Shown here piece by piece: positions 34,084 through 45,163 of a stretch of DNA of 64,000 nt. How positions within the stretch are numbered: position 1 is the first letter of the stretch; the number at the start of each line of letters is the position of its first letter. A program made the translations under genes and the position numbers. The stretch is from NCBI GenBank assembly GCA_033782935.1, contig JAWQEG010003777.1, forward strand, positions 60,001 to 124,000, in the 5' to 3' direction. The notes under the pieces were generated by a model, which saw only the letters and a program-made list of their open reading frames with translations, was not told where the DNA came from and did no database searches. This stretch comes from Petrolisthes cinctipes (taxonomy: Eukaryota; Arthropoda; Malacostraca; Decapoda; Porcellanidae).

Positions 34084-34530
34084 ATGGCCAAGTCAACACC
34101 TCTACAAACCAACACCACTTCCCTAACTGACTGTCTTGTTGTCAGGGTGAAGTAGTTTAATCACTTGAAGGGTTATGGCTTCGTTATGAGCAACAAAGAG
34201 GATTACTTCGTCCACAGGAAGGGCATCCTCTCTGCTGCCACCACCTGACAACCATCACTGGGGAATGGAGAGGAGGTGTCTTTCACTGTGGAGGAAGGGA
34301 GGAAGGGCGTGGAGGCTACCAACATAGCCGAATCTGATGGTGGGCAGGTCCTAGGCTCACTCCATGCCCGTGGGAGGAAGACAGCTGACGCCCAACCACC
34401 GCAGCGACGGCGGCAGCAGGCAGCCATCGCAAGGATAATAGACTATAGTCTATCATCCTTGAGCCATCGTCACTGTCTGCACCAAGACTGCTGTTGCCTT
34501 AGCTGCAGAAGGGCTAGGTCGTCTCTCTGA
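34084..34530 (+). pseudogene. Y-box/cold-shock domain pseudogene
   Basis: One continuous frame with two internal stops. It starts MAKSTPLQTNTTSLTDCLVV, then RVK, a TAG at 34153-34155 exactly where cold-shock domains have Trp (VKWFN), then FNHLKGYGFVMSNKEDYFVH (RNP1 KGYGFV and RNP2 YFVH-type RNA-binding motifs), a TGA at 34246-34248, then NGEEVSFTVEEGRKGVEATN (matches the end of a Y-box cold-shock domain). After the domain comes an R/Q-rich tail (QPPQRRRQQAA), also typical of Y-box proteins. Spacing and frame are intact, so decay is recent or by point change only. Could be a dead gene copy or ORF1 of a retroelement that captured the domain. Confidence 0.8.
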
Positions 34531-34549
34531 CCTTCTCCTTACCACCAAT

Positions 34550-35125
34550 AGCCATTTCTCCTGATCAACAACCACCACCAAGAAACGAGGCAGCAAGACG
34601 GCACGACAGGGAAGGTGCAGAGAGGACACGCCACCACCACCCCCTCCGGCCCACCCCCGTCGCCGGTTGATGCTGCCTCTCCCACTCAACCGGGGGAAGA
34701 GCGGGAAGGCACCACCACCAACACCACCTGAACCTTCCCAGCAGGACCCCGAGATGGAGGAGGACTCAGACACCAGCTCCTGCTCCACCTCAACTGCCAC
34801 CAATGACTACTCCGCCGACGACAACATGGACCTGGAAGATGGAGGGGAGTGGCAGACAGCCAGGAAGAGGAAGAGGAAGAGGAGGAGAAGAATGGATAGC
34901 CAGTCCCGCTACCACCATCTGTTGTCACCGCAGAGTAGTGGATGACCGCCTCCCCTCGCCTCGACCTCTTCTCCCAATACATCTCTCGCTACAGGGACCC
35001 CGACGTCTTCCAGGTTCGGGAGGTGTGGACAAGTAGAGTAACACCATCTGATTGTTCTCTCTCCAAAGGGTCATCACTACTGACCTCCTGCCAACCAACC
35101 TTCACCACAAAGACAAAGAAGTAGT
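34550..35125 (+). other. Proline-rich then acidic/basic open frame, unknown
   Basis: A frame at 34667-34945 reads PPPTPPEPSQQDPEMEEDSD, then NMDLEDGGEWQTARKRKRKR and ends QSSG. Such Pro-rich, acidic, Arg/Lys-rich layouts occur in retrotransposon ORF1/gag-like proteins. It is not in frame with the cold-shock relic upstream. I do not recognise a domain. Composition (GC-rich) differs sharply from the AT-rich DNA on both sides, which suggests one inserted element covering about 33.93-35.75 kb. Confidence 0.35.
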
Positions 35126-35299
35126 AGTTTCAGACACCACAAGAGAAGACACACCACTCACAGTCGACACATAGCACACATTTCTCCACATATAAACACA
35201 TACACTTCTCATTATACACACTATATAATATCACTCAATGATTTTATTGCCTTAATGACCACTACGAAGTTGATAAGCGTTAAACCCAAAAACACACAC

Positions 35300-35755
35300 A
35301 CTCAAATGGTCACTCACAGGCAGCTACTCCTCTGGACAACACCTCATGTCTGCTCCAGTTCCAGCCTGCCTCTCTCTTCAGTTCCTGCCTGCAGCCCTCT
35401 ACAGCCTACTGGCAGTCCACCGCTCACCTGCCTGCTACTGCTGCTGCTCACCTGGCCACCGCTACCAATGACTGCTGCCTGCCCGTCACTACTACCTGCC
35501 GCCTGCAGTGCACATACCAGCTCATCGTAGCGCCTACCTGCAGCCACCGTACCTGTCCAGCTGCCCAACTATTGCAGCACCGCCTACTCAAGTGCTCGTT
35601 ATCCACACTTACGTTAACCCCGGCTTCCTGGTGTCTTGAGAGAAGAGTGTACCACACAATACAACCCACTGTATAGACATACCCAATAAACCCAGTGTAA
35701 TTCCTTGTGAGTTTGGTGCACCCCCAGGTAGTGACCGCCTACAGAGACGTTACAA
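35300..35755 (+). repeat. Possible solo LTR
   Basis: C/T-rich segment ending with a poly(A) signal (CCCAATAAACCCAGTG), then GAGTTTGGTGCACCCCCAGG and a CA-type end (GACGTTACA). This resembles the R-U5 end of an LTR. No primer-binding site follows, and the 5' edge and target duplication are not defined. Confidence 0.25.
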
Positions 35756-36549
35756 GCTGAAAAGCAAATCTAGTAAAAATGCACTTTACCGAGCTATTTA
35801 TAGGCATATAGGCCATGTTGTAGCCCAATGAGGTTATAGACATTTTTGTGGCGTTATATACTATAGTATGGTAGAAGCAATATGTAACGTCACTCTTGAA
35901 GATGGCGTCTGACTTAACAGTATGTTTTTTGAGTATCGAAAGAGGTGTCAGCCTGCTGTATTGTTCATATAAAATATTCTCTCCAAGTCTCCATCTGTTT
36001 TATGCGTGGTAAATTAAATACAGGCCTAAACTTATTGTACATTTCTTTTATTATCATTGCCTGTAACCAATGAAAAATTTGTACAATTGAAAGTTTGTAT
36101 TACAATATCACTACAACGAATAGAGCACCTAAACCTATAAGAGACAAAAATTATATCTTACATGATTTTTACTATTATTGAATTCACATTCGGTAGGTAG
36201 AGTTGTTCAGTTGTTCTTGCCACCTTCTCAGACTTTGAACTAAATAAATTAATATCTGCAGCATCTCAAAGCTGTGATATTTATCTGTCAACACATACAG
36301 TTGATATTGTTTCAAGAGAATGGGTAGGAACAACTGACCATAACTCTACAAACAGAAGTGAGTCACATAAAATGATTTTATCAGAAAGGACTGTCTACCA
36401 TTCAAATACACCAGTAGCCTACAAATGCAGTGGGCCAGTGGTTAACCGTTACTTAATCACAGCTTGCCTGAATCAGCCTTTAGAAAAATTACACTGCCAG
36501 TACAACCATGAAGCCAGATCTAGTCAGTTTTCATCTAATACGCTGAAGA

Positions 36550-36720
36550 TACTACCTATCTATAGCTCTAATGTTTTACTTCCTCCAAGGGTGAAGCCAT
36601 AGAGAAAAGTCTCCAGTTCTTTCTGTTTCACTACTGACTCCTTGTTCAGTCAAGCCCTCCCATTCCACTCACATTTACCCCTTATCAAGAGGTATGGGAA
36701 CAGAGTCAGGGATGGGAAAA
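36550..36720 (-). mobile_element. LINE 3'-end fragment
   Basis: Plus strand begins TATCTATAGCTCTAATG, then TCCTCCAAGGGTGAAGCC and continues through a segment matching the complement of the LINE end at 62600-62750. Minus orientation. Confidence 0.6.
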
Positions 36721-36829
36721 CTAAATCAGAGTAGCCAAGGGGAGGACAAATATACCCCAGTAAAATGGTTCACAATCATAGTAACTCCCTCTTTCTGAAT
36801 TCCCCCTCACAAGTCATTTTAATTAATTC

Positions 36830-36990
36830 TGGTAAAAGAAGTCATTATGAAGAGTATGAGGAAGAGAGATGAGAGTGGAAAGGAAGGGCTTGACTGAGGA
36901 AGGAGTGAGTGCTGGGAGTGAGAGAACTAGAGATGCTTCTGCTGTGGCCACCCCCTGGGGGAATTTAGGAAGGAAGCAAGGTATCAGAAC
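36830..36990 (+). mobile_element. LINE 3'-end fragment, opposite orientation
   Basis: Contains GAAGGGCTTGACTGAGGAAG and GTGGCCACCCCCTGGGGGAA, followed by AGGTATCAGAAC. Same LINE family as 36550-36720 but inverted, so the pair can fold back. Confidence 0.6.
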
Positions 36991-37384
36991 TAAACACATA
37001 TAAATGTATAGACGAACACTATAATGCTGTATCCAAAAATCAACTTCAGGGAACTAGTGAAGTTGCTCACACAATATTATTGTCTATTTCATAGCTTATA
37101 AATAGAAATTAACACAAGACATCACTCAAATTGTGTCTATTTATAGACTATGAATTACACTCTTAATGTATAGTAGTAAAAAAGAAGTGCAATAATTATA
37201 CGCTTGTGCCCACTACCATACTAGCAGCAGACCAGAGAAATATCTCCGATACCAATATCAAAACATGAACAGTATATCAAGGACTTCTCATGCCTGCACA
37301 CAGCATCTGAAATTATCTGTGCTGTACATTTAGTTGTCACACTCAAAACATTGTTTCCACTAATTCTCAGTATGTGATTGAGAT

Positions 37385-39418
37385 TTACGTACGTGCAGCT
37401 CGTTCAGTCTCAATTAGGCACTCCCTGACCAGGATGCGGGCATGTACAATGCCTCGTTTGAGTCGCTCAGCACTACTCTTGCTGCCAGCATATGTGGGTC
37501 TTATGTCTTTGCCCATTTCTTCAATGACAGCAAGGAGTTGTTGATACTTGGACATGCCATGAGCACTGGCCGAGGTGGTAGGAGTGGTGGTGAGCCCTGC
37601 TGCTACAGGGCTCAGCAAGGATGCATCAAGATCAGAAGGCTGCAGGCGTGCCAGGGCCTCTGCTTCCAGTTTCCGAAGTTCAGCAAGGTCTGCTTTTGAA
37701 AGACCTGCTGCAGCTGCTGCTGCTTGCATCTGCTGAGCCTCCAGTTTAGTCAATTGGGCCAAGGCAGTTGAGTCTAACTTTGTCAACAAGTGTGGATCTA
37801 ATTTTACTAGTTGAGCCAAAGTATTCACATCAAGTTTGGACAGGGTGTGTGTGTCTAGTTTAGCCAACTGTGCAAGCTGAGCATCAAGCTTGGACATGGC
37901 ATGGGCATCAAGCTTTGAAAGTTGAGCTAAAGTGGTAGGATCCATTTTGGCATGGGCATCTAATTTTGAGAGCTGAGCCAAGGTCATGGAGTCAATTTTG
38001 GCTTGCTGGTCTAGTTTTGCCAGTTGAGCCATGGTGTTTGGATCCATCTTGTTATGTATATCTAATTTTGTAAGCTGGGCCAAGGAAGCAGGATCCATTT
38101 TGGCTTGTGCTTCTAACTTTGAAAGCTGTGCTAAAATGTTTGGATCCATTTTGCTTAAAGTATGGGGATCCATTTTCATCAGGTGATTTAAGGATGATAC
38201 ATCTTTTTTGGAGAGGTTATGTGGGTCCATTTTGGAAAGTTGAGCCAAAGCTGCATTATTCATTTTATTCATGGCTTGTTGATCCAGCTTGACGAGTTGT
38301 CCCAGCATGGCGGGGTCCATCTTGGATAGAGCATGTGGATCCATTTTGGCTAACTGAGCTAAAGTAGCTTGATCTATTTTTGAGAGTGAATGAGGATCCA
38401 TTTTAGAAAGCTGAGCCATTGCCACAGCATCCATAGAAGCCAGCTGTGACAGAGTGGTGGAATCCACTTTGGACAGTGTATGAGCATCCAGTTTAGCCAG
38501 CTGGGCAAGGGTATTTGGGTCAAGCTTTGACAAGAGATGTGGGTCCATCTTTGAAAGTTGGGCTAGGGTTGCTGAGTCCATCTTGCTGAGAGCAGCACGA
38601 GTATGGGCCTGCATTTGGGCATCATGACGTACCAGCTGAGCCAGCATGGCCTGATCCATCTTCGAGAGTGTGTGGGGGTCCAGTTTGGCAAGCTGAGACA
38701 GGGTTGTCTGGTCCATCTTGGCAATGATCATGGGATCAATCTTGGCAAGCTGGGCCAGTGTTTGAGGATCCATCTTAGAAAGTGTGTGAGGGTCCAGCTT
38801 AGCTAACTGTGACAACATGGCCTGGTCAGCTTTGCTCATGGACATGGATGCAGCTGCAGCAGAAGCATCAGCCTTCACTAGCTGAGCCAGCATGTTGTGG
38901 TCAAGCTTGGCTAAGGTAGCAGCATCAAGCTTAGATAGCTGTGCAAGAGTTGTCTGATCCAGCTTGGCCAGCAGGTTGGGATCAAGTTTGGCCAAAGCAT
39001 TAGCACTAGCTAAGCTCGCTTCTTGCAGCTTAGCCAGGTAGGCAGCATCAGCCTTGCTTAAGTGTTGAGAAGGGTGTCCAGCAGAGTGGGAGTGGGAGTG
39101 GGAGTGAGAGGAAGAATGAGAGGAGTGTGGAGAGGAGTAGCTATGGGAGGTTTCAGCCTTGCTAGTCATCATCTTCACATCAAGGTCAGGTCGCAATTGC
39201 TTGGTGAGGGCCACTGGATCGAGAGTCACACCCATCTTGGCCAACATGGCAAAGTCAATGTCTGGTCCCAACTTTGCAAGCGCCTCCATAGCGCTCTGAG
39301 AGGAAACCCCCTTGTCCATACCGGTGCTGAAACACACAAACAACTGGATGAAATAAACATACAAATTCCCTTACCCACTGAACCTACGGAGGTCCTTCAC
39401 GGTAACAGTTTTTGACAT
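37385..39418 (-). CDS. CDK2AP1: CDK2AP (DOC-1) family protein with expanded repeat region
   Basis: Two coding exons: 39418-39375 ([14 protein letters not shown] plus two bases) and 39326-37385, joined at good GT/AG sites to 661 residues. The last 55 residues (607-661) contain [20 protein letters not shown] and [17 protein letters not shown], the signature of CDK2AP1/CDK2AP2, small proteins known to bind CDK2 and to be stable subunits of the NuRD chromatin complex. Human CDK2AP1 is only about 115 residues. Here about 500 residues come before the domain: a short conserved-looking start ([20 protein letters not shown]), a Ser/His-rich patch, then some two dozen degenerate copies of a ~17-residue unit of the type [17 protein letters not shown], then an alanine run. 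An untranslated first exon probably lies at about 41290-41220 (donor TTTCGGTGAGTA). The family call is firm; which paralogue is not. Confidence 0.9.
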
Positions 39419-40393
39419 TAACTAGAGGAATATTATCAAAGTAAAATATATCATCTGAATTTAAAAGTTATTAGAGTCAGTGAAATCTTAACCATTTGAC
39501 CCTAGGAGTGTCTCTGTCTTGGACACACAATAACATAAATAAGACTTACATAAGACTCACTGGCATGATACCTACTATATTGACTTTATGGTACATAAAC
39601 TGCATAGTAATTTTATATCATAACATTTTATTCTGTATATTACTAAATACCGGTACACTACCAACCTAATTCTTGAATACAGTGAATAATAGATATATAA
39701 GTAGATACTAATTTTATTTTTGTACCTTGCTTTGAACAATGGGCACCATATCGTGAAACTATAAGAAAATCAAATGCTGTTTTTAGAATCTATGATGTTT
39801 ATATATTCCTTACATACTGGTACCACTCTTGTACTAATTGGTATCTGGTAGTTCATGTCTTATTCACTAATGTTACATAGTAAAAAAAAGCTTAAAGTAC
39901 AGTATAGTACTGTAAATATCTGTAATTTATCCTGAAAATGTACAAACAGAATAAACAAGACCGTTTTGTACTTACAACCCGAAATAAGCCAGCTAGAAGA
40001 TGGTGTGCAGACGTCTGAACGCCGCTGTGCTTAACTGGAAATTGTAAATAATTATAGTATTATGCTTGCAGGTTTCACATTCATAAAAAAGACTATATAT
40101 GCAACATGATTGTCATTGACAATATTAACATATAACAATAAATTATCCCCCAAAGTGCTATATATTATCATCCTACAGATATATAACCAAGGCAAATATA
40201 AGTCTTACTGATTTAAAGAGCTTGAATAAGTATGCATAATTAACCTACGTTGAAAATTACCCCACAGCGAAGAATCAAAAATAGAAATATAAGTTGTCCT
40301 AGATAAAAAAGTAAAGATAAAAATCCTCAAAAATACCAAATGATTAACTAATATCCATGCAATAATTATTGAATGAAATGTAATACACATTTC

Positions 40394-40820
40394 GGTAAAT
40401 ATTGGAAGAATTACCGTTATTGTGTACGGTTTTTCTACCTTCATTATCCAATTATTTAGACCATTCTAAGACTATTTTCTTCTATGGCATTTCCTCCGCA
40501 AATGTCCCATTTCCAAGATAGGGCATATTCAAATGGGGGCATTTTGAAATTAGCCTGACCTTACCTAACCTAACCTTGACCACAGCAGACTACCGGGACC
40601 TAACCTGGGCAAACTACCGGGATATAACCGGTGTAAACTATCATAAAGTGACTGGGGCAAATTTCCTGGACCTAGCCGGATGTGGTAACACTACGCGATC
40701 CTAGCCAAAAACCCAGTTATTCTGTAATAATATCGAAAATAGTCTTAAAATAGTCTAAATAAGTGGGTAATGAAGGTAGAAAAACCTTACACAATAACGG
40801 CAATTCTTTCAATATTTACC
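40394..40820. repeat. 427-bp foldback element with TTAGG runs (type copy)
   Basis: The first ~86 bases (starting GGTAAATATTGG) and last ~86 bases (ending AATATTTACC) are near-exact reverse complements, sharing GTTTTTCTACCTTCATTA and AAGACTATTTTC. Inside are ACCTAACCTAACC and repeats of GACTACCGGGACCTAACC. No coding capacity. Further copies or parts lie at 54905-55075, 56250-56920 and 58406-58803. The layout fits a non-autonomous DNA transposon. Confidence 0.8.
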
Positions 40821-41219
40821 ATCTTTCGACAGATAGAGGGTATGAAATAATGAAATGTCCCAAAATATACACACTAAGTTAATATCACTTTGTGGGTCTT
40901 ACTTAACTTTACTATGGATAATTTTGCAATTTGTGCAATTGTGAAAAATGAATCGATAAACCATAAATGAAAACACCAGACTTCACCAATAATCACTAGG
41001 TTTACTATGCAAATATGTGTCCATTGACCACACCGCTACACTACAGCTGTGAATTGACAAACACACAAACAACAGATGCGGCTATGACACCAAACAAAGC
41101 TCAATGTTTATCTTCACCTTATTCCTTCATCTCTAACCTCACCAACATACTCACTACCTCATCACAACATCACAAACCTTTTATTCTACTCCTACCACAC
41201 GTAACTGAGAAATACTCAC

Positions 41220-41477
41220 CGAAAGAAAAGGAACTCCGTGAGGAGAGAGACTCAGAGGATATATCCTGAGTTTGTTTACGTCTCAACTCTGTCAGGGGTC
41301 ATCTAAACTCTATTAAAACTAATATAATGTTTTACTTTCACTTGATGTATCAATTATTTCGGTAATAAATACTTCTGAAAGAGTATATACTTAAATTTTT
41401 ATAATGTGATTTTTTATAGGCAAAACACTTCCAAAAACTAGTGATAGTTGACGTTTCTTAAAATATTGGCCATCGTA
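41220..41477. promoter_or_regulatory. Head-to-head promoter of CDK2AP and F8A genes
   Basis: On the minus strand a donor-like GGTGAGTA at about 41219 follows a likely untranslated exon (about 41290-41220) for the CDK2AP gene; on the plus strand the F8A start codon is at 41478. Less than 200 bases separate the two, so they probably share a bidirectional promoter. The gap is AT-rich with no clear TATA box in either direction. Start sites are inferred. Confidence 0.45.
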
Positions 41478-44400
41478 ATGATGGAGTCTTCTGCTGTAGT
41501 GGGCAATGACTTTCTCATCCAATACCGTAATATTTCATCCAAACTGAAAAAGTAAGATTGTCATACATATAACACAGTGGTTGTAATGTTCACACCAGGG
41601 TACATTACTGTAACCTAACATGAACACTGGTAGTATGGTAACTTGTTATTATTCTCTTGGCTGTCACACCCCTCTGTATAATTTATGAGTTGTTAGGAGG
41701 AGAAAGGATATATAGAAATACAAATTTTCTATTTCTTAATAACAATAATAAAAGTTCCTATTTTCAGACGCTTCCTTCGAAAACCAAATGTAGCTGAAGC
41801 CAGTGAGGAATTTGGTAAGTTCATTTTTTTTTATTCATAACATAATCATAACTACAGTTGACAAAATAATAGGCTCACAGCTACTGATTTTAATCATTTT
41901 ATCTTCATCTTTGTGTCATGGATTCCCAACACTTCCAACCTTCTTTAGTTAAAATATATTCAACTCTTTCACCCCTGACTGATCAACATACACACCTTTA
42001 CATTCTGCCTGCCAGCAGAACACCCAAAAGAAAATAGGTCCTACTCTGAGGCTGCGTATTTACTTTAGTTGGAGAGTTATAATAGAGAGCAATGGGTTCC
42101 CAATCTACATTCCCCTCCTCCCTGTATTGTAAGAGATACAAAGCTGACTGCATTGTATAAAAATATATGTAATGGGTGATGGGGCTGCCAATTTCTCATT
42201 CCAATAAAAATATTAACTTCAGGGCAGCTAGCAAGAGATCTAAGTGAGGGCGAGGCATGGGCCCAGGCTGGTCTGTGCTGCGTGGCTGTGGCACGATGTG
42301 AACAATCCCTCGCCAACCCAACAACAGAGGTGGCTGCCCTTACTCAGGCTGCACGATACTTCCTCAAGGTCTCCACGAATTCTTTATTTTGTCAGTCAGA
42401 GACATTACTGTATAAAGAATGAGTGTAGATTGATAAATGATTGATCAATAATTTAAATTTATAATAGTATTAATCTACTACATAATGGTACAATTACTTA
42501 ATATTTCTTTTATAGTTATCACAATTATTCCAATACAAATAATCTTGTATAAAGCCTTGAAAGAGGTGGAGAAAATGGAGGAAAATGGAATGGTAAAGAG
42601 GATAGGGAGCTCAGAAGTGGGAGGTGTAAGGAGGTGAGGAAGGCCACAGAGGAGATGGATGGACACTGTGAAAGGAACTTTGGGTGGAAGATGTACAGTA
42701 TATCTGTGGAGCAAGGCAGAGTGATTGCGCGTGACAGACACGAGTGGAGGAGGGTGGTGAATGCTTGAAGAGTGGACGTGGCATCACTGTCCTTGGGGGA
42801 GGGGCCTGCATTGAGTGTGGCCCATGGACTGGCTGGATGCAAAAGGAGGAGTTTGCCCTGTAGTGAAGTTACAGGGGTACACCAGCTTTTGCTGTCGGGC
42901 CTTGCTATAGAAGCAAACATAGCTGTACCCCTTGTAGTCCCACAAGGAGATGTGGTTGTGATGATGTGGGGGTTGCTCCCTCCTCCAACAGGGATTGGGG
43001 GGTTAAGATATGGAGTGTGTGTGTAGGGGCGGGGGGAGTTCTATGCTTGGGCATTTGTGTTTCGGAGAGTGTGCGATGTGACGGGGCTACCTCCAGCATG
43101 GAGATGAAGGCATGGTACGTGTATGTATGTAACTTACTGTACAGTGTATATATTCCAGGCAGAGAATGTTAATCATCACCTCCACTGCCCCAGTTTCAAT
43201 GAGCACCTCATGACTGCCATCAGCTGTTTCCAACATGCCATTCAACTCTACACTGACCAGAAGAAGCCAGCGTTAGCAGCAGCTCTGGCTGTGGAGCTTG
43301 GGCAGGTCTGTCAATATGTCAGTATGTGGGCCTTAAGCAAAAAGAGGAATGAGTTAGGTGATGATGGTGACACTGTGGTCAATATTTATATGGGAATTTG
43401 CATAGACTAAGATAATATACTGTATATAAAGAAGCTGGCATACTGTATGAGTATACTATACGTATATACAAATCCTTGATAACCTAGGCACTGCGTTCCC
43501 TTGGCCGTCCCTCAGAGGCATTAACATACCTACGGATGGCCACCGACCTTCATGATGCCTCCCCTCCTCACTACCTCACTTGTCTTGGTTACATTGCCTC
43601 CTGCAAAATAGAGCTCGGTAAGTTGAGCTTTACTGCTTGGTTGATAGAGAGGTTATTCAGGGTATCACTGCAGGATTTGCAAATTCTGTAATTTATTTGT
43701 CTGGCAGAATATTTTTTAGGATAGTATTGTACATGTTTATCTCATCGTATGTATATGGAATGCTGATGCTTTTTTAATTGAGTTCAACACACTTTATAGA
43801 TCTGAAAGTAGAAAATGAAGCAAAATCTGTTGCAGGAGATCTTCATGGAGCCCTAATGACGTTCACACAGATGACAGAGAAAGTAGAGCAGAGTGCAGGA
43901 GGCCGGCTGCTGACAGGTGCCTACAAGGACATTTTAGCCAGGTAGGTTGCTTCTGTGTTTTATCGTACATCTATACCTAGTTCTCTTTATATTTATCATC
44001 AATACCTTTTATTTAAAAAGTAATATTACTTTGTGACTTCCTAAGTGTACTAACTGAAAAGTGTCGCCTGACATTTTTTACCCGGCAATGGAATAATATA
44101 ATTACCGGTAAATGTAGTTATCAGATGAAGTTAAGCACTATTCTTGTAGCTGTGTTTTACTTCAAAATTTTGTCAGATCATCACCCACATAAAACTCTTT
44201 ACAATTACATTCTACTGTACTTGAATTATCAGATGTGAGATTTCATCATTACTGATCCTGCTGACACTCCAGCCACTACATCATAACACCAAGCCACCCC
44301 ATGCACAGCTGCTTGAGAAGTATTCCTGGAAGTCACCAGACCTGCAGAAACTCCATGGTATGTATGCTTAGTACGTCATTATCATACCATATGCATTTTG

Positions 44401-44748
44401 GTTTCTTATCTTGTTTTCTTTTAAAAATTAAAAAAATTTATAAACGTAATATTGATACACTACAGTACTTTATTTTTTTGTCTGAACTGTGTAATCTTCT
44501 TAGTACATTAATTTGAACTCACCATAAAATTAAAGATTCAAGAAAAGCACACAAATTATCATTCCACTGGGCCATCAGTTGAGTGTGAGGCGCCGGGTCT
44601 GGTGGTGTTGCTGCCGTCACTGGTGTTGGCATGTCAGAGCCGGGACACCTCTGCCCTCGCTACCCTCAGCCAGCACCTTACACCTCTACTGGGACCTGAG
44701 CACCTCCACCTCCTCCACATACTTGTTGCAGAGATCAACAGGAGCTAG
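41478..44748 (+). CDS. F8A1: Huntingtin-associated protein HAP40 (F8A)
   Basis: Complete gene in 8 exons: 41478-41551, 41768-41814, 42223-42368, 43159-43305, 43488-43617, 43836-43941, 44233-44357, 44579-44748. All have GT/AG borders and total 945 bases (314 residues). A second in-frame ATG follows immediately at 41481. Near the start the protein reads DFLIQYRNISSKLKKRFLRK then PNVAEASEEFGQLARDL, a hallmark of HAP40. Later segments include LTQAARYFLK, NEHLMTAISCFQHAIQLYTD, LAAALAVELGQALRSLGRPS, HAQLLEKYSW and a C-terminal helix LHLLHILVAEINRS. HAP40 is an all-helical TPR-like protein that binds and stabilises huntingtin and acts in early-endosome transport through Rab5. Human F8A copies are intronless, so the 7 introns here probably reflect the ancestral state. 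Intron 3 holds a LINE fragment. Confidence 0.95.
42533..43100 (+). mobile_element. LINE ORF2 C-terminal and 3' fragment
   Basis: Plus-strand reading yields RWMDTVKGTLGG and, after frame changes, TRVEEGG, close to the usual end of decapod-type LINE ORF2 (GRPQxRWMDxVK...DRxEWRRVV). A GC-rich 3' region with GTAGTCCCACAAGGAGATGT follows. It lies inside intron 3 of the F8A gene, same orientation. It looks distinct from the GATA-tailed LINE family. Confidence 0.55.
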
Positions 44749-45163
44749 TGTCCAGAAGATTCTCTTCACATTCACAGGCATAGCTACTCCTCCACCAATA
44801 TGATTTCCACATTGCACCACACAAAGCTGACATACCCTTTCCCAACATGCTTGTAGAGCCAGGAAGGGAAGAAATTTCTTTTGTTGTTACTTCTCCCATT
44901 GTGAAGGAGTTAGATCCTGCAGAGGATTATATGGCTCCTTTTGTGATCATGTAAACTGAGCTATAGCCACATTTTCTCACTCATTCAGCCTGCTTCATGG
45001 CTTAGAAAAGTCTTGTCATTATCCATTTTTAGGTCACCAGTACTGTTCAATCTTCCTTATATTAGTAATAAGAATTGAATACTGTACATGGACAATTGTC
45101 TCGGTGCAAGTTAAATGCTATTATACAAATATATATTTTTGTAATTATGTTCTATTTATTTCC

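Noticed and set aside
42478..42920. Minus-strand Ser/Pro-rich ORFs in F8A intron 3
   Set aside because: Antisense shadows of a LINE fragment on the plus strand.
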